Origin: Rhodovulum visakhapatnamense
GTDB lineage: Bacteria > Pseudomonadota > Alphaproteobacteria > Rhodobacterales > Rhodobacteraceae
NCBI RefSeq assembly: GCF_004365965.1
Contig: NZ_SOEB01000017.1
Location: 1 to 64,000, forward strand
Reading direction: 5' to 3'
Length of the DNA stretch: 64,000 bases
The position numbers were made by a program, and so were the translations under genes. Shown here in pieces: positions 8,190 through 16,671 of the stretch. Position 1 is the stretch's first letter, and each line of letters begins with the position of its first letter. Below the pieces are notes generated by a model. That model saw only the letters and a list, made by a program, of their open reading frames with translations, made no database searches and was not told where the DNA came from.

Positions 8190-9842
8190 ATGACCGATCA
8201 GACGTCCCAGGACCTGACCGATCAGGGAATTCCGGCGCCCGAGGGCGAGGTGGACCTGATCGAGACCGATTACGAAATCGGTCAGGACAATATCGAAGGC
8301 AGCCTGGGTCCGTTCGGCTTTGACATTCACAACCCGGTTTTTCTGGTCTCGGGCCTTTCGATCATGGCCTTCGTTTTCTATGCGCTGGCGCTGCCGGGCC
8401 AGGCCGAGGCGGTCTTCGGCTGGCTGAGGCCGTTTCTGACCTCGACCTTCGACTGGGTGTTTCTCAGCGCGGGCAACATCTTCGTGCTGTTCTGTCTGGC
8501 GCTGATCGTGCTGCCGGTCGGCCGGGTCCGGCTGGGCGGTGCCGAGGCGACGCCCGATTACAGCTATGCGGGCTGGTTTGCGATGCTGTTCGCCGCCGGG
8601 ATGGGCATCGGGCTGATGTTCTTCGGCGTGCTCGAACCGGTCTATCACATGGCGATTTCCCAGCCGCTGGGCACGCCCTCGCCCTTTGCCGCCGATGGCA
8701 GCCTGATCCCCGGCAATGTCGATGCCGCGCGCGAGATGGGGCTGGCGGCGACGATCTATCACTGGGGGCTGCACCCTTGGGCGATCTACGCGGTGGTGGC
8801 GCTGGCGCTGGCGCTGTTCACCTATAACAAGGGGCTTCCGCTGACGATCCGGTCGGCCTTCTACCCGATCTTCGGCGAACGGATCTGGGGCTGGACCGGC
8901 CATGTCATCGATATCATCGCGGTCTTCGCAACGCTCTTCGGGCTGGCGACCTCGCTGGGCTTCGGGGCGCAGCAGGCCAATGCCGGGCTGCACCATGTCT
9001 TCGGGGTGCCCGAGGATCTGTCGGTGCAGATCCTGCTGATCACCGGCATCACCGCGATCGCCCTGATCTCGGTGCTGCGCGGGCTCGATGGCGGGGTGAA
9101 GGTGCTGTCGGAAATCAACATGGTCGTGGCCGCTCTGCTGCTGGTCTTCGTGCTGGTGGCCGGGCCGACCGGCACCATCCTTGCCGATTTCGGCGAGGGC
9201 ATGCTGGCCTATGTCAAGGATCTGCCCGCGCTCTCGAACCCGTTCGGGCGCGAGGATACCGATTACATGCAGGGCTGGACCGCCTTCTACTGGGCCTGGT
9301 GGATTTCCTGGTCGCCCTTCGTCGGCATGTTCATCGCCCGCGTCAGCCGCGGCCGGACGGTGCGCGAATTCGTGGTCTGCGTTCTGCTGATCCCCAGCCT
9401 GGTCTGTGTGCTGTGGATGGCGGTCTTCGGCGGCGCGGCCATCGACCAGGTGCTGTCCGACCCGGTGAACAGCGCGGTCAAGGCGCAGGTGATCGACAGC
9501 TACAACCCGCCGATGTCGCTCTTCGCGATGCTCGAGGCGCTGCCCTGGGCGTCGGTCACCTCGGTGATCGGCATCGTGCTGGTGATCGTCTTCTTCGTCA
9601 CCTCGTCGGATTCGGGCAGCCTGGTGATCGACACGATCACTGCCGGCGGCAAGATCGATGCGCCGCTGCCCCAGCGGGTGTTCTGGTGCGCCTTCGAGGG
9701 GGCGGTCGCCATCGTGCTGCTGGTCGGCGGCGGACTGTCGGCGCTGCAGGCGATGGTGATCTCGACCGGGCTTCCGTTCACGCTGGTGCTGCTGATGATG
9801 TGCTTTGCCATCTTCCGCGGTCTTCAGGCCGAGGCGCATTAG
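8190..9842 (+). CDS. BCCT family compatible-solute transporter
   Basis: 550 residues, start chosen at MTDQTSQDLTDQ after GAAGGGG; upstream in-frame sequence overlaps the Usp end. Twelve hydrophobic segments are expected. Family marks are the glycine stretch GMGIGLMFFGVLEPVYH in TM3 and the Trp-rich WAWWISWSPFVGMFIARVSR in TM8, which forms the substrate cage. BCCT carriers import betaine, choline, carnitine or related zwitterions, coupled to sodium or protons. The motif GMGIG is the variant found in sodium-coupled betaine carriers. The C-terminus is short, without a long osmosensing tail, so regulation may differ from BetP. Confidence 0.85.
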   Translation: MTDQTSQDLTDQGIPAPEGEVDLIETDYEIGQDNIEGSLGPFGFDIHNPVFLVSGLSIMAFVFYALALPGQAEAVFGWLRPFLTSTFDWVFLSAGNIFVLFCLALIVLPVGRVRLGGAEATPDYSYAGWFAMLFAAGMGIGLMFFGVLEPVYHMAISQPLGTPSPFAADGSLIPGNVDAAREMGLAATIYHWGLHPWAIYAVVALALALFTYNKGLPLTIRSAFYPIFGERIWGWTGHVIDIIAVFATLFGLATSLGFGAQQANAGLHHVFGVPEDLSVQILLITGITAIALISVLRGLDGGVKVLSEINMVVAALLLVFVLVAGPTGTILADFGEGMLAYVKDLPALSNPFGREDTDYMQGWTAFYWAWWISWSPFVGMFIARVSRGRTVREFVVCVLLIPSLVCVLWMAVFGGAAIDQVLSDPVNSAVKAQVIDSYNPPMSLFAMLEALPWASVTSVIGIVLVIVFFVTSSDSGSLVIDTITAGGKIDAPLPQRVFWCAFEGAVAIVLLVGGGLSALQAMVISTGLPFTLVLLMMCFAIFRGLQAEAH

Positions 9843-9949
9843 GGCGATTCGGGCGGGGCTAGAGCGTAATCTCCGGATTTCAAGGCGTTGCGTGGCCGCA
9901 CTTGGCCGATTAGACAGGTTGGAATGGCCACGCAGCGTCCGGGTGGGGA

Positions 9950-11179
9950 ATGGTTGCGCTCGATACCGAATTTGTCCGCAACCAGTTTCCGGCCTTCCGG
10001 TACAAGGAGTTGCGCGACAAGGTGTTCTGCGAGAATGCCGGCGGATCCTATGCATGCCGCTACGTGATCTGGCGGCTGCACCGCTTTTACCAGGAGCGCA
10101 AGGTTCAGCCCTACGGCGCCTACCCCACGTCGCGCCTGGCGGGCGAAGAGATGGACGAGGCCCGCACCCGTCTGGCCGCACATCTGGGCGTCGGCCGGGA
10201 CGAGTTGCATTTCGGCCCCTCGACCAGCGCCAATACCTATGTTCTGGCCCAGGCCTTCGGCGCCTGGATCGAGCCGGGCCAGGCCATCGTCGTCACCGAT
10301 CAGGATCACGAGGCCAATTCGGGCGTCTGGCGGCGGCTTGCGGCGCGCGGCATCGAGTTGCGGGAATGGAAGGTCGATCCCGGGACCGGGCATCTCGACC
10401 CCGCGGCGCTTGAGCCTCTGCTGGACGAGACGGTGCGGCTGGTCTGTTTTCCGCATGCCTCGAACATCCTCGGCGAGGTCAACGACGTGGCCCGGATCAC
10501 CGCGATGGTGCGGCGGGCGGGCGCCTTCACCTGCGTCGACGGGGTCAGCTTCGCCCCGCACGGGCTGCCCGACATCCCGGCGCTGGGGGCCGACATCTAT
10601 CTTTTCTCGACCTACAAGACCTATGGGCCGCATCAGGGCGTGATGCTGATCCGCCGCGAGCTGGCCTATCAACTGCCCAACCAAGGCCATTGGTTCAATG
10701 CCGAGGACGTGTTGCGCCGGTTCGATCCGGCCGGTCCCGATCATGCCCAGGTGGCGGCGGTGGCCGGGATATCGGATTATATCGACGCGCTTTACGACCA
10801 CCATGTCCGGGGCGGGCGCGACGCCCATGCCCGGGCGGGGATTGTCGCGGGCATGATCCGGATTCAGGAAACCGCAATTCTGGAACCCTTGCTGGAGTAT
10901 CTGTCGACCCGCCCCGATCTGCGCGTGCTGGGGCCTGCGCGCGCCGGTCCGGCGCGGCTGCCGACGGTGTCGATCGCGCTCGACCGGCCGGGGCACGAGG
11001 CGGCCGGGCGGCTGGCCGCCAGGGGGGTGCTGGCGGGCGGCGGCGATTTCTATGCGCGCCGGGTGCTGGAGGCGATGGGGATCGACCCGGCGCTTGGCGT
11101 GCTGCGGCTGAGCCTGCTGCACTACACCCTGCCCGAAGAGGTTGACCGCCTCATCGAAGCGCTAGATTCCGAACTCTAG
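9950..11179 (+). CDS. Class V aminotransferase-fold PLP enzyme
   Basis: 409 residues with a fold-type I, class V signature. PSTSANTYVLAQAF binds the cofactor phosphate. CVDGVSFAPHGLPDI supplies the Asp that pairs with the PLP ring. LFSTYKTYGPHQG carries the Schiff-base Lys. The family holds cysteine desulfurases, isopenicillin-epimerase-like enzymes and selenocysteine lyases. There is no obvious desulfurase catalytic Cys loop, so a lyase or transaminase role is equally likely. The substrate is unknown. It stands alone between the BCCT and photolyase genes. Confidence 0.75.
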   Translation: MVALDTEFVRNQFPAFRYKELRDKVFCENAGGSYACRYVIWRLHRFYQERKVQPYGAYPTSRLAGEEMDEARTRLAAHLGVGRDELHFGPSTSANTYVLAQAFGAWIEPGQAIVVTDQDHEANSGVWRRLAARGIELREWKVDPGTGHLDPAALEPLLDETVRLVCFPHASNILGEVNDVARITAMVRRAGAFTCVDGVSFAPHGLPDIPALGADIYLFSTYKTYGPHQGVMLIRRELAYQLPNQGHWFNAEDVLRRFDPAGPDHAQVAAVAGISDYIDALYDHHVRGGRDAHARAGIVAGMIRIQETAILEPLLEYLSTRPDLRVLGPARAGPARLPTVSIALDRPGHEAAGRLAARGVLAGGGDFYARRVLEAMGIDPALGVLRLSLLHYTLPEEVDRLIEALDSEL

Positions 11180-11268
11180 GGCCCGTGCGAGGGCAGGGGC
11201 CGCTTTATCGTGGCTATCGGCCTGTGCCGCCGCGCGGCGGGGGTCGATCGGGGATGTGACGAAACCGA

Positions 11269-12690
11269 ATGTCAGACCAAGTGCCCGTGATCTGGTGGGT
11301 CCGCCGCGACCTCCGTCTCGGCGACAACGCAGCGCTTGCCGGTGCCATCGCGTCCGGCCGCCCGGTCGTGCCGCTTTTCATCCATGACGAAACGGTCGAG
11401 GCGCTGGGCGCGGCGGCGAAATGGCGGCTGGGCGAGGGCGTCGCGTGTCTCGGGCAGGCCCTGTCGGCGCGCGGCTCGCGGCTGATCCTGCGGCGCGGTC
11501 CCGCGCTTGACGTGCTGCGCGCGGTGATTGCCGGGACCGGTGCCGCCGCCGTGGTCTGGAGCCGCGCCTATGACCCGGCTTCGGTCGCCCGCGACAAGTC
11601 GGTCAAGGCCGCTCTGGCCGAAGACGGTGTCGAGGCGCGGTCCTGCGCCGGGCATCTGCTGTTCGAACCCTGGACGGTCGAGACCGGGCAGGGCGGCTTT
11701 TACAAGGTCTACACCCCCTACTGGAAGGCGGTGCGCGACCGCGCCGTTCCGGAGCCTGCCCCCGCACCGGGGCTGATCCCCCGGCCCGACACCTGGCCCG
11801 CCTCCGACGAGATCGGGACCTGGCGGATGGGCGCGGCGCTCCGCCGGGGCGCGGCGGTGCTGGCGCGGTTCGCCCCGGTCGGCGAGGCGGCGGCGCAGGA
11901 CAAGCTGAACGAGTTCGCCACGCGCAAGATCGCCGATTATGCCGACCGGCGCGATATGCCCGCAGCCGATGCCACCTCGGGCCTGTCGGCGCATCTGACC
12001 TGCGGCGAGATTTCGGCGCGCGCCTGCTGGCATGCCGGGCTCAATGCGATGGACGCGGGCAAGGCCGGGGCCGAGACCTTCCTCAAGGAGCTGGTCTGGC
12101 GCGAATTCGGCTGGCATCTGATGTGGCACAGCCCGCATATCGCCGAGCGGAACTGGCGCGAGGGCTGGGACGGTTTCCCCTGGTCGACAGAAGGCGACAG
12201 CCCCGAGGCCACGGCCTGGAAGCGCGGCCGGACCGGCATTCCCTTCGTCGATGCTGCCATGCGCGAGATGTATGTGACCGGCACCATGCACAACCGCGCG
12301 CGGATGATCGCGGCCTCCTGGCTGACCAAGAACCTGATGACCCACTGGCGGGTTGGGATGGACTGGTTCGCCGAACATCTGATCGACTGGGACCCGGCCT
12401 CGAATGCCATGGGCTGGCAATGGGTGGCGGGCTCGGGGCCCGATGCCGCGCCCTATTTCCGGATCTTCAATCCCGTCACGCAGGCCGAGAAATTCGACCC
12501 CGACGGCGCCTATCGCGACGCCTGGATCGCCGAGGGGCGCCAGAGCCCCGACCGCCGCGCGCTGGCCTATTTCGACGCGGTGCCGCGCGCCTGGGGGCTT
12601 TCGCCGGGCGATGCCTATCCCGCCCCGGCCGTCACGCCCGAGGCCGGGCGCCGCCGTGCTCTGGCGGCCTATGAGGCGCGAGGGGGGTAG
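11269..12690 (+). CDS. phr: Deoxyribodipyrimidine photolyase
   Basis: 473 residues. The N-terminal alpha/beta antenna domain begins VIWWVRRDLRLGDNAAL. The C-terminal FAD domain contains LVWREFGWHLMWHSPHI, RTGIPFVDAAMREMYVTGTM with NRARMIAASWLTKNLM, and DWDPASNAMGWQWVAGSG. These are the classical class I CPD photolyase motifs for FAD and DNA lesion contact. It uses blue light to split cyclobutane pyrimidine dimers. It reads in the same direction as cfa, 77 bases downstream. Confidence 0.92.
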   Translation: MSDQVPVIWWVRRDLRLGDNAALAGAIASGRPVVPLFIHDETVEALGAAAKWRLGEGVACLGQALSARGSRLILRRGPALDVLRAVIAGTGAAAVVWSRAYDPASVARDKSVKAALAEDGVEARSCAGHLLFEPWTVETGQGGFYKVYTPYWKAVRDRAVPEPAPAPGLIPRPDTWPASDEIGTWRMGAALRRGAAVLARFAPVGEAAAQDKLNEFATRKIADYADRRDMPAADATSGLSAHLTCGEISARACWHAGLNAMDAGKAGAETFLKELVWREFGWHLMWHSPHIAERNWREGWDGFPWSTEGDSPEATAWKRGRTGIPFVDAAMREMYVTGTMHNRARMIAASWLTKNLMTHWRVGMDWFAEHLIDWDPASNAMGWQWVAGSGPDAAPYFRIFNPVTQAEKFDPDGAYRDAWIAEGRQSPDRRALAYFDAVPRAWGLSPGDAYPAPAVTPEAGRRRALAAYEARGG

Positions 12691-12767
12691 GCCGTTGCGG
12701 TGGCGCGCGCGATCTGCACAATCGCAGGACAGAACCAGAAAAACCATAAGGGAACGAGGGAGCCAGG

Positions 12768-13979
12768 ATGACCGTCCTGACGAGTACCAGGGGGCAGGCC
12801 GACCTGCCGCGCTATTTTGCACAGGTTTTCGACATCGCAGGCCGAATGGGCCACGGACGGCTCGATTTCGTGCTGTCCGACGGGCGGCGTTTTCGCGCCG
12901 AGGGCCGGGCGCCAGGCCCGGTGGCCGAGCTGGACATTCACGACCCGGATGTCTTCGCCCGGCTGATCCGCGAGGGCGATCTGGGCTTTTGCGAAGCCTA
13001 TGTAGAGGGCGGCTGGTCCACGCCCGATCTGATGGCCTTCATGGATCTCGTTCATGCGGATAACGACGAACTCTTCGACGGGTTCCCCGGCCTGGGGCTG
13101 ATCCGCGCCTACGAGCGGCTGCGCTTCTGGCTGCAAAGGAACTCGAAGACCCAGGCGCGCAAGAACATTTCGCACCATTACGACCTGGGCAACGACTTCT
13201 ACGGGCTCTGGCTCGACGAGACGATGACCTATTCCTCGGCGCTGTTCCGCACCGGGCAGGAAAGCCTCGAGGCCGCGCAGGAGCTGAAATATGCCGCCAT
13301 GGTCGACCAGATGGGCGTGGCGCCGGGCGATCATGTGCTGGAGATCGGCTGCGGCTGGGGCGGTTTTGCCGAATATGCCGCCGGACAGCGGGGGCTGAAG
13401 GTCACCGGGCTGACCATCAGCCGCGAACAGCACGACTATGCGGTGGCGCGGATCGCGAAGGCCGGGCTTTCCGACCGCGTCGAGATCAAGCTGCAGGATT
13501 ACCGCGACGAGACCGGGCGCTATGACGGGATCGCCTCGATCGAGATGTTCGAGGCGGTGGGCGAGAAGTACTGGCCGACCTATTTCCGGCAGGTGACCGA
13601 CTGCCTCAAGCCCGGCGGGCAGGCCACGCTGCAGGTCATCACCGTGCAGGAGCGCCGCTACGAGATCTACCGCAAGGGCGTCGATTTCATTCAGAAATAC
13701 ATCTTCCCGGGCGGCATGCTGCCCAGCCCCGGCGTGCTGCGCGCCCAGGCCAGCGCGGCCGGGCTGGAAATCCGGCGCTCGATGGAATTCGGCGACAGCT
13801 ATGCGCTGACGCTCCGGCGCTGGCACGAAACCTTCAACGAGCGCTGGGACGATGTCGCGCGGCTTGGGTTCGACGCGCGGTTCCGGCGCATGTGGAACCT
13901 CTACCTCGCCTCTTGCGCGGCCACGTTCCAAAGCGGAAACTGCGACGTGACTCAACTGACCGTTGCACGGCCCACCTGA
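12768..13979 (+). CDS. cfa: Cyclopropane-fatty-acyl-phospholipid synthase-type methyltransferase
   Basis: 403 residues. ISHHYDLGNDFYGLWLDETM is the hallmark of the CFA synthase family, followed by the SAM loop VLEIGCGWGGFAEYAAG. The C-terminal half has EMFEAVGEKYWPTYF and FIQKYIFPGGMLPS. The enzyme adds a methylene from SAM to unsaturated acyl chains of membrane phospholipids, helping acid and stress tolerance. A clear AGGGAGCC ribosome site precedes the ATG. The stop lies 18 bases before trgA, so co-transcription with the tellurite genes is possible. Confidence 0.9.
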   Translation: MTVLTSTRGQADLPRYFAQVFDIAGRMGHGRLDFVLSDGRRFRAEGRAPGPVAELDIHDPDVFARLIREGDLGFCEAYVEGGWSTPDLMAFMDLVHADNDELFDGFPGLGLIRAYERLRFWLQRNSKTQARKNISHHYDLGNDFYGLWLDETMTYSSALFRTGQESLEAAQELKYAAMVDQMGVAPGDHVLEIGCGWGGFAEYAAGQRGLKVTGLTISREQHDYAVARIAKAGLSDRVEIKLQDYRDETGRYDGIASIEMFEAVGEKYWPTYFRQVTDCLKPGGQATLQVITVQERRYEIYRKGVDFIQKYIFPGGMLPSPGVLRAQASAAGLEIRRSMEFGDSYALTLRRWHETFNERWDDVARLGFDARFRRMWNLYLASCAATFQSGNCDVTQLTVARPT

Positions 13980-13997
13980 CGAATGCCCGCCTGATCC

Positions 13998-14441
13998 ATG
14001 CCCACCGCCGCCAAGCTTGTCGCATTCCTTCTCTACGGAGGGCTGGCCTGGGCCGCCTCCGTCGCGCTGGTGCCGAGCTTTCCCGAGGGCATGGATCTGG
14101 GCCATTTCTTCACCGTCAACGCGGCGGTGGGGGCGCTGGCGGGCTGGTTCGTCATGGGCCGGCTCGCGGGCCAGGGCTATGGGCTGGCGGTCACGGCAGG
14201 GCTGCGCACGACCGTGGTGCTGGTCTTCTACGCGCTCTTGATCCATGCCGGGGCCCGGGCCTATGCCCGCGCCGTCGAGATGCGCTTTGGCGATCCGGTT
14301 GCGGCGGTGCTGGGCTGGATCGGGCTGGCGGCGGACTACGGGCTGCAGCTTTTCACCTCGCCCGCGGCGATGGGCGTGCTGCTGGTCGGCGGCGTTCTGG
14401 TCGGGCTGGCGGTCGAAGCCGTGTCACATTTCTGGACCTGA
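13998..14441 (+). CDS. trgA: TrgA family membrane protein (tellurite resistance)
   Basis: 147 residues with about four membrane segments (KLVAFLLYGGLAWAASVALV, VGALAGWFVMGRLAG, LRTTVVLVFYALLIHAG, MGVLLVGGVLVGLAVE). It matches TrgA in size, in character and in being followed by trgB and cysK, the arrangement described for tellurite resistance in Rhodobacter sphaeroides. Its biochemical role is not known. It is 11 bases upstream of trgB and probably shares its transcript. Confidence 0.8.
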   Translation: MPTAAKLVAFLLYGGLAWAASVALVPSFPEGMDLGHFFTVNAAVGALAGWFVMGRLAGQGYGLAVTAGLRTTVVLVFYALLIHAGARAYARAVEMRFGDPVAAVLGWIGLAADYGLQLFTSPAAMGVLLVGGVLVGLAVEAVSHFWT

Positions 14442-14452
14442 AGGACACGAAC

Positions 14453-15580
14453 ATGGAACGCATGTTCTTTTATGGCACGCTGTGCCATCTGCCGCTTTTG
14501 GCGCGGGTGCTGGACCGCCCGGCCGGCACGCTGACGACGCGGCCCGCGCGGCTGGCGGATCATGCCGTGCGGCTGGCCGAGGGCGAAAGTTTTCCGCTGA
14601 TCCTGCCCGAACCCGGCAAGCAGGCCGAGGGGCTGCTGGTCGACGGGCTGACGGCGGAAGACCGCGCGCGGCTCGATTATTACGAGGGCGGCTATGGCTT
14701 CGACCGCCAGGAGGTTTCGGTCGAGACCGCCGGGGGGGCCGTCAAGGCCGGGGTCTATGCCCATGACCGCGCGGGGCTCGTGCCGGGCGCGCCCTGGGAT
14801 CTTGACGGCTGGCGCAGGCGCTGGGGCGATCTGGTGACCGAGGCCGCGTCGGAGGTGATGCTGGGCTATCCCGACCGCCCGCCCGAGGTGAATGCCCGGC
14901 GCTACCGGATGATCCTGGCCCGCGCCGCCTCGACGCTGCGCGCCCGCCAGCCGGGGCCTGCCACCCTGCGCAAGCCGACCGGCCCGGGCGATATCGTCGA
15001 GACCGCCCGGGTCCAGCCCTATGCGAATTTCTTCGCGGTCGAGGAATATACCTTCCGCCATACCCGCTTCGACGGGCGCATGAGCGACGAGATGGTGCGC
15101 GCGGCCTTCCTGACCGGGGACGCCGCGACCGTGCTGCCTTATGATCCGGCCCGCGATGCGGTCTTGCTGATCGAACAGGTGCGCGCGGGGCCCTATGCAC
15201 GGGGCGACAGCCAGGTCTGGTCGGTCGAGGCCATCGCCGGGTTGATCGACCCGGGCGAAACCCCCGAAGAGACGGTGCGCCGCGAGGCGCTCGAAGAGGC
15301 GGGGCTGACGATCGGGGCGCTGCATCGCTGTTTTGGCTATTACACCTCGCCGGGCGCGAAGGCCGAATACATCTACTCCTTCGTGGGCGAGGCCGATCTT
15401 GGGGCCGAGGCGGGCGGTCTGGGCGGGGTCCCGGCCGAGGGCGAGGACATCCGTGCCCATGTGGTGCCTTTCGCGCGGGCGATGGATCTGGTCGATACCG
15501 GCGAGATCGGCAATGCCCCGCTCATCCTGTCGCTTCTCTGGCTTGCACGTCACCGTGAGGCCTTCCGGCCCCCGGCTTGA
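14453..15580 (+). CDS. trgB: TrgB: GGCT-fold plus NUDIX hydrolase (tellurite resistance)
   Basis: 375 residues with two domains. The N-terminal part (1-150) has the MERMFFYGTLCHLPLLARVL start and RLDYYEGGYGF of gamma-glutamylcyclotransferase-like (AIG2) folds. The C-terminal part (185-375) is a NUDIX domain of ADP-ribose pyrophosphatase type. Its Nudix box begins GLIDPGETPEETVRREALEE and continues AGL. TrgB from Rhodobacter sphaeroides has this composition and contributes to high-level tellurite resistance. The Nudix half would hydrolyse an ADP-sugar-like compound. How this protects against tellurite is not known. Confidence 0.85.
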   Translation: MERMFFYGTLCHLPLLARVLDRPAGTLTTRPARLADHAVRLAEGESFPLILPEPGKQAEGLLVDGLTAEDRARLDYYEGGYGFDRQEVSVETAGGAVKAGVYAHDRAGLVPGAPWDLDGWRRRWGDLVTEAASEVMLGYPDRPPEVNARRYRMILARAASTLRARQPGPATLRKPTGPGDIVETARVQPYANFFAVEEYTFRHTRFDGRMSDEMVRAAFLTGDAATVLPYDPARDAVLLIEQVRAGPYARGDSQVWSVEAIAGLIDPGETPEETVRREALEEAGLTIGALHRCFGYYTSPGAKAEYIYSFVGEADLGAEAGGLGGVPAEGEDIRAHVVPFARAMDLVDTGEIGNAPLILSLLWLARHREAFRPPA

Positions 15581-15636
15581 GTTCCCTCCGGGGCGCCGGT
15601 AGCAATGACGAAACCGGCAGGCAGAGGGAGACGCAC

Positions 15637-16671
15637 ATGGCGGCGATACGGAGCGATCTGGCCGATCTGGTCGGCAATACGCCTCTGGTGCGCCTGAAAG
15701 GGCCATCGGAGGCGACCGGCTGCGAGATCCTCGGCAAGGCCGAATTCCTCAATCCGGGTCAGTCGGTCAAGGACCGCGCCGCCTTGTGGATCATCCGCGA
15801 TGCGGTGGCGCGCGGCGCGCTGGCGCCGGGCGGCACCATCGTCGAGGGCACGGCGGGCAATACCGGCATCGGGCTGGCGCTGGTCGGCGCCTCGATGGGG
15901 TTTCGCACGGTGATCGTGATCCCCGAGACGCAAAGCCGCGAGAAGAAGGACATGCTGCGCCTGGCCGGGGCCGAGCTGGTCGAGGTGCCCGCGAAACCCT
16001 ATCGCGACCCCGACAACTACGTGCGCTATTCGGGCCGTCTGGCCGAGGCGCTGGCGCAGACCGAAGCCAATGGCGCGATCTGGGCCAACCAGTTCGACAA
16101 TACCGCCAACCGCCAGGCCCATGCCGAGGGCACCGGCCCCGAGATCTGGGAGCAGACCGGCGGCCGCATCGACGGGTTCATCTGCGCGGTCGGTTCGGGC
16201 GGAACGCTGGCGGGGACCGCGATGGCGCTGCAGCCCAGGGGCGTGAGGATCGGGCTGGCCGATCCCCATGGGGCCGCCCTCTACAGCTATTACACCACCG
16301 GCGAGATGACATCCGAGGGCTCCTCGATCACCGAGGGGATCGGACAGGGCCGGATCACCGCCAATCTTGAAGGTTTCACCCCCGATTTCTGCTGCCGCAT
16401 CGGCGACGACGAGGCGCTGGGCGTGGTCTTCGACCTGCTGGCGCAGGAGGGGCTTTGCCTTGGCGGTTCGTCGGGGGTCAATGTCGCGGGCGCCATGCGG
16501 ATGGCCCGCGAGATGGGTCCGGGCCACAGGATCGTCACCATGCTGTGCGATTCCGGTACCCGCTATCAGTCGCGGCTTTTCGATCCCGCCTTTCTGCGCG
16601 GGAAGGGCCTGCCCGTGCCGTCCTGGATGGACGGCCCCAAACGGTCGATGCCGGAGGTGTTCGCCGGATGA
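15637..16671 (+). CDS. cysK: Cysteine synthase (O-acetylserine sulfhydrylase family)
   Basis: 344 residues from the ATG at 15637, which has GAGGGAG upstream; upstream in-frame codons overlap trgB. NPGQSVKDRAALWIIRDA carries the PLP Lys. GTAGNTGIGLALVGASMGF is the substrate loop, AVGSGGTLAGTA the phosphate loop, and GLCLGGSSGVNVAGAMR closes the site. It makes cysteine from O-acetylserine and sulfide. In R. sphaeroides cysK next to trgAB contributes to tellurite resistance, consistent with thiol chemistry. Its stop overlaps the start of the next gene as ATGA. Confidence 0.88.
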   Translation: MAAIRSDLADLVGNTPLVRLKGPSEATGCEILGKAEFLNPGQSVKDRAALWIIRDAVARGALAPGGTIVEGTAGNTGIGLALVGASMGFRTVIVIPETQSREKKDMLRLAGAELVEVPAKPYRDPDNYVRYSGRLAEALAQTEANGAIWANQFDNTANRQAHAEGTGPEIWEQTGGRIDGFICAVGSGGTLAGTAMALQPRGVRIGLADPHGAALYSYYTTGEMTSEGSSITEGIGQGRITANLEGFTPDFCCRIGDDEALGVVFDLLAQEGLCLGGSSGVNVAGAMRMAREMGPGHRIVTMLCDSGTRYQSRLFDPAFLRGKGLPVPSWMDGPKRSMPEVFAG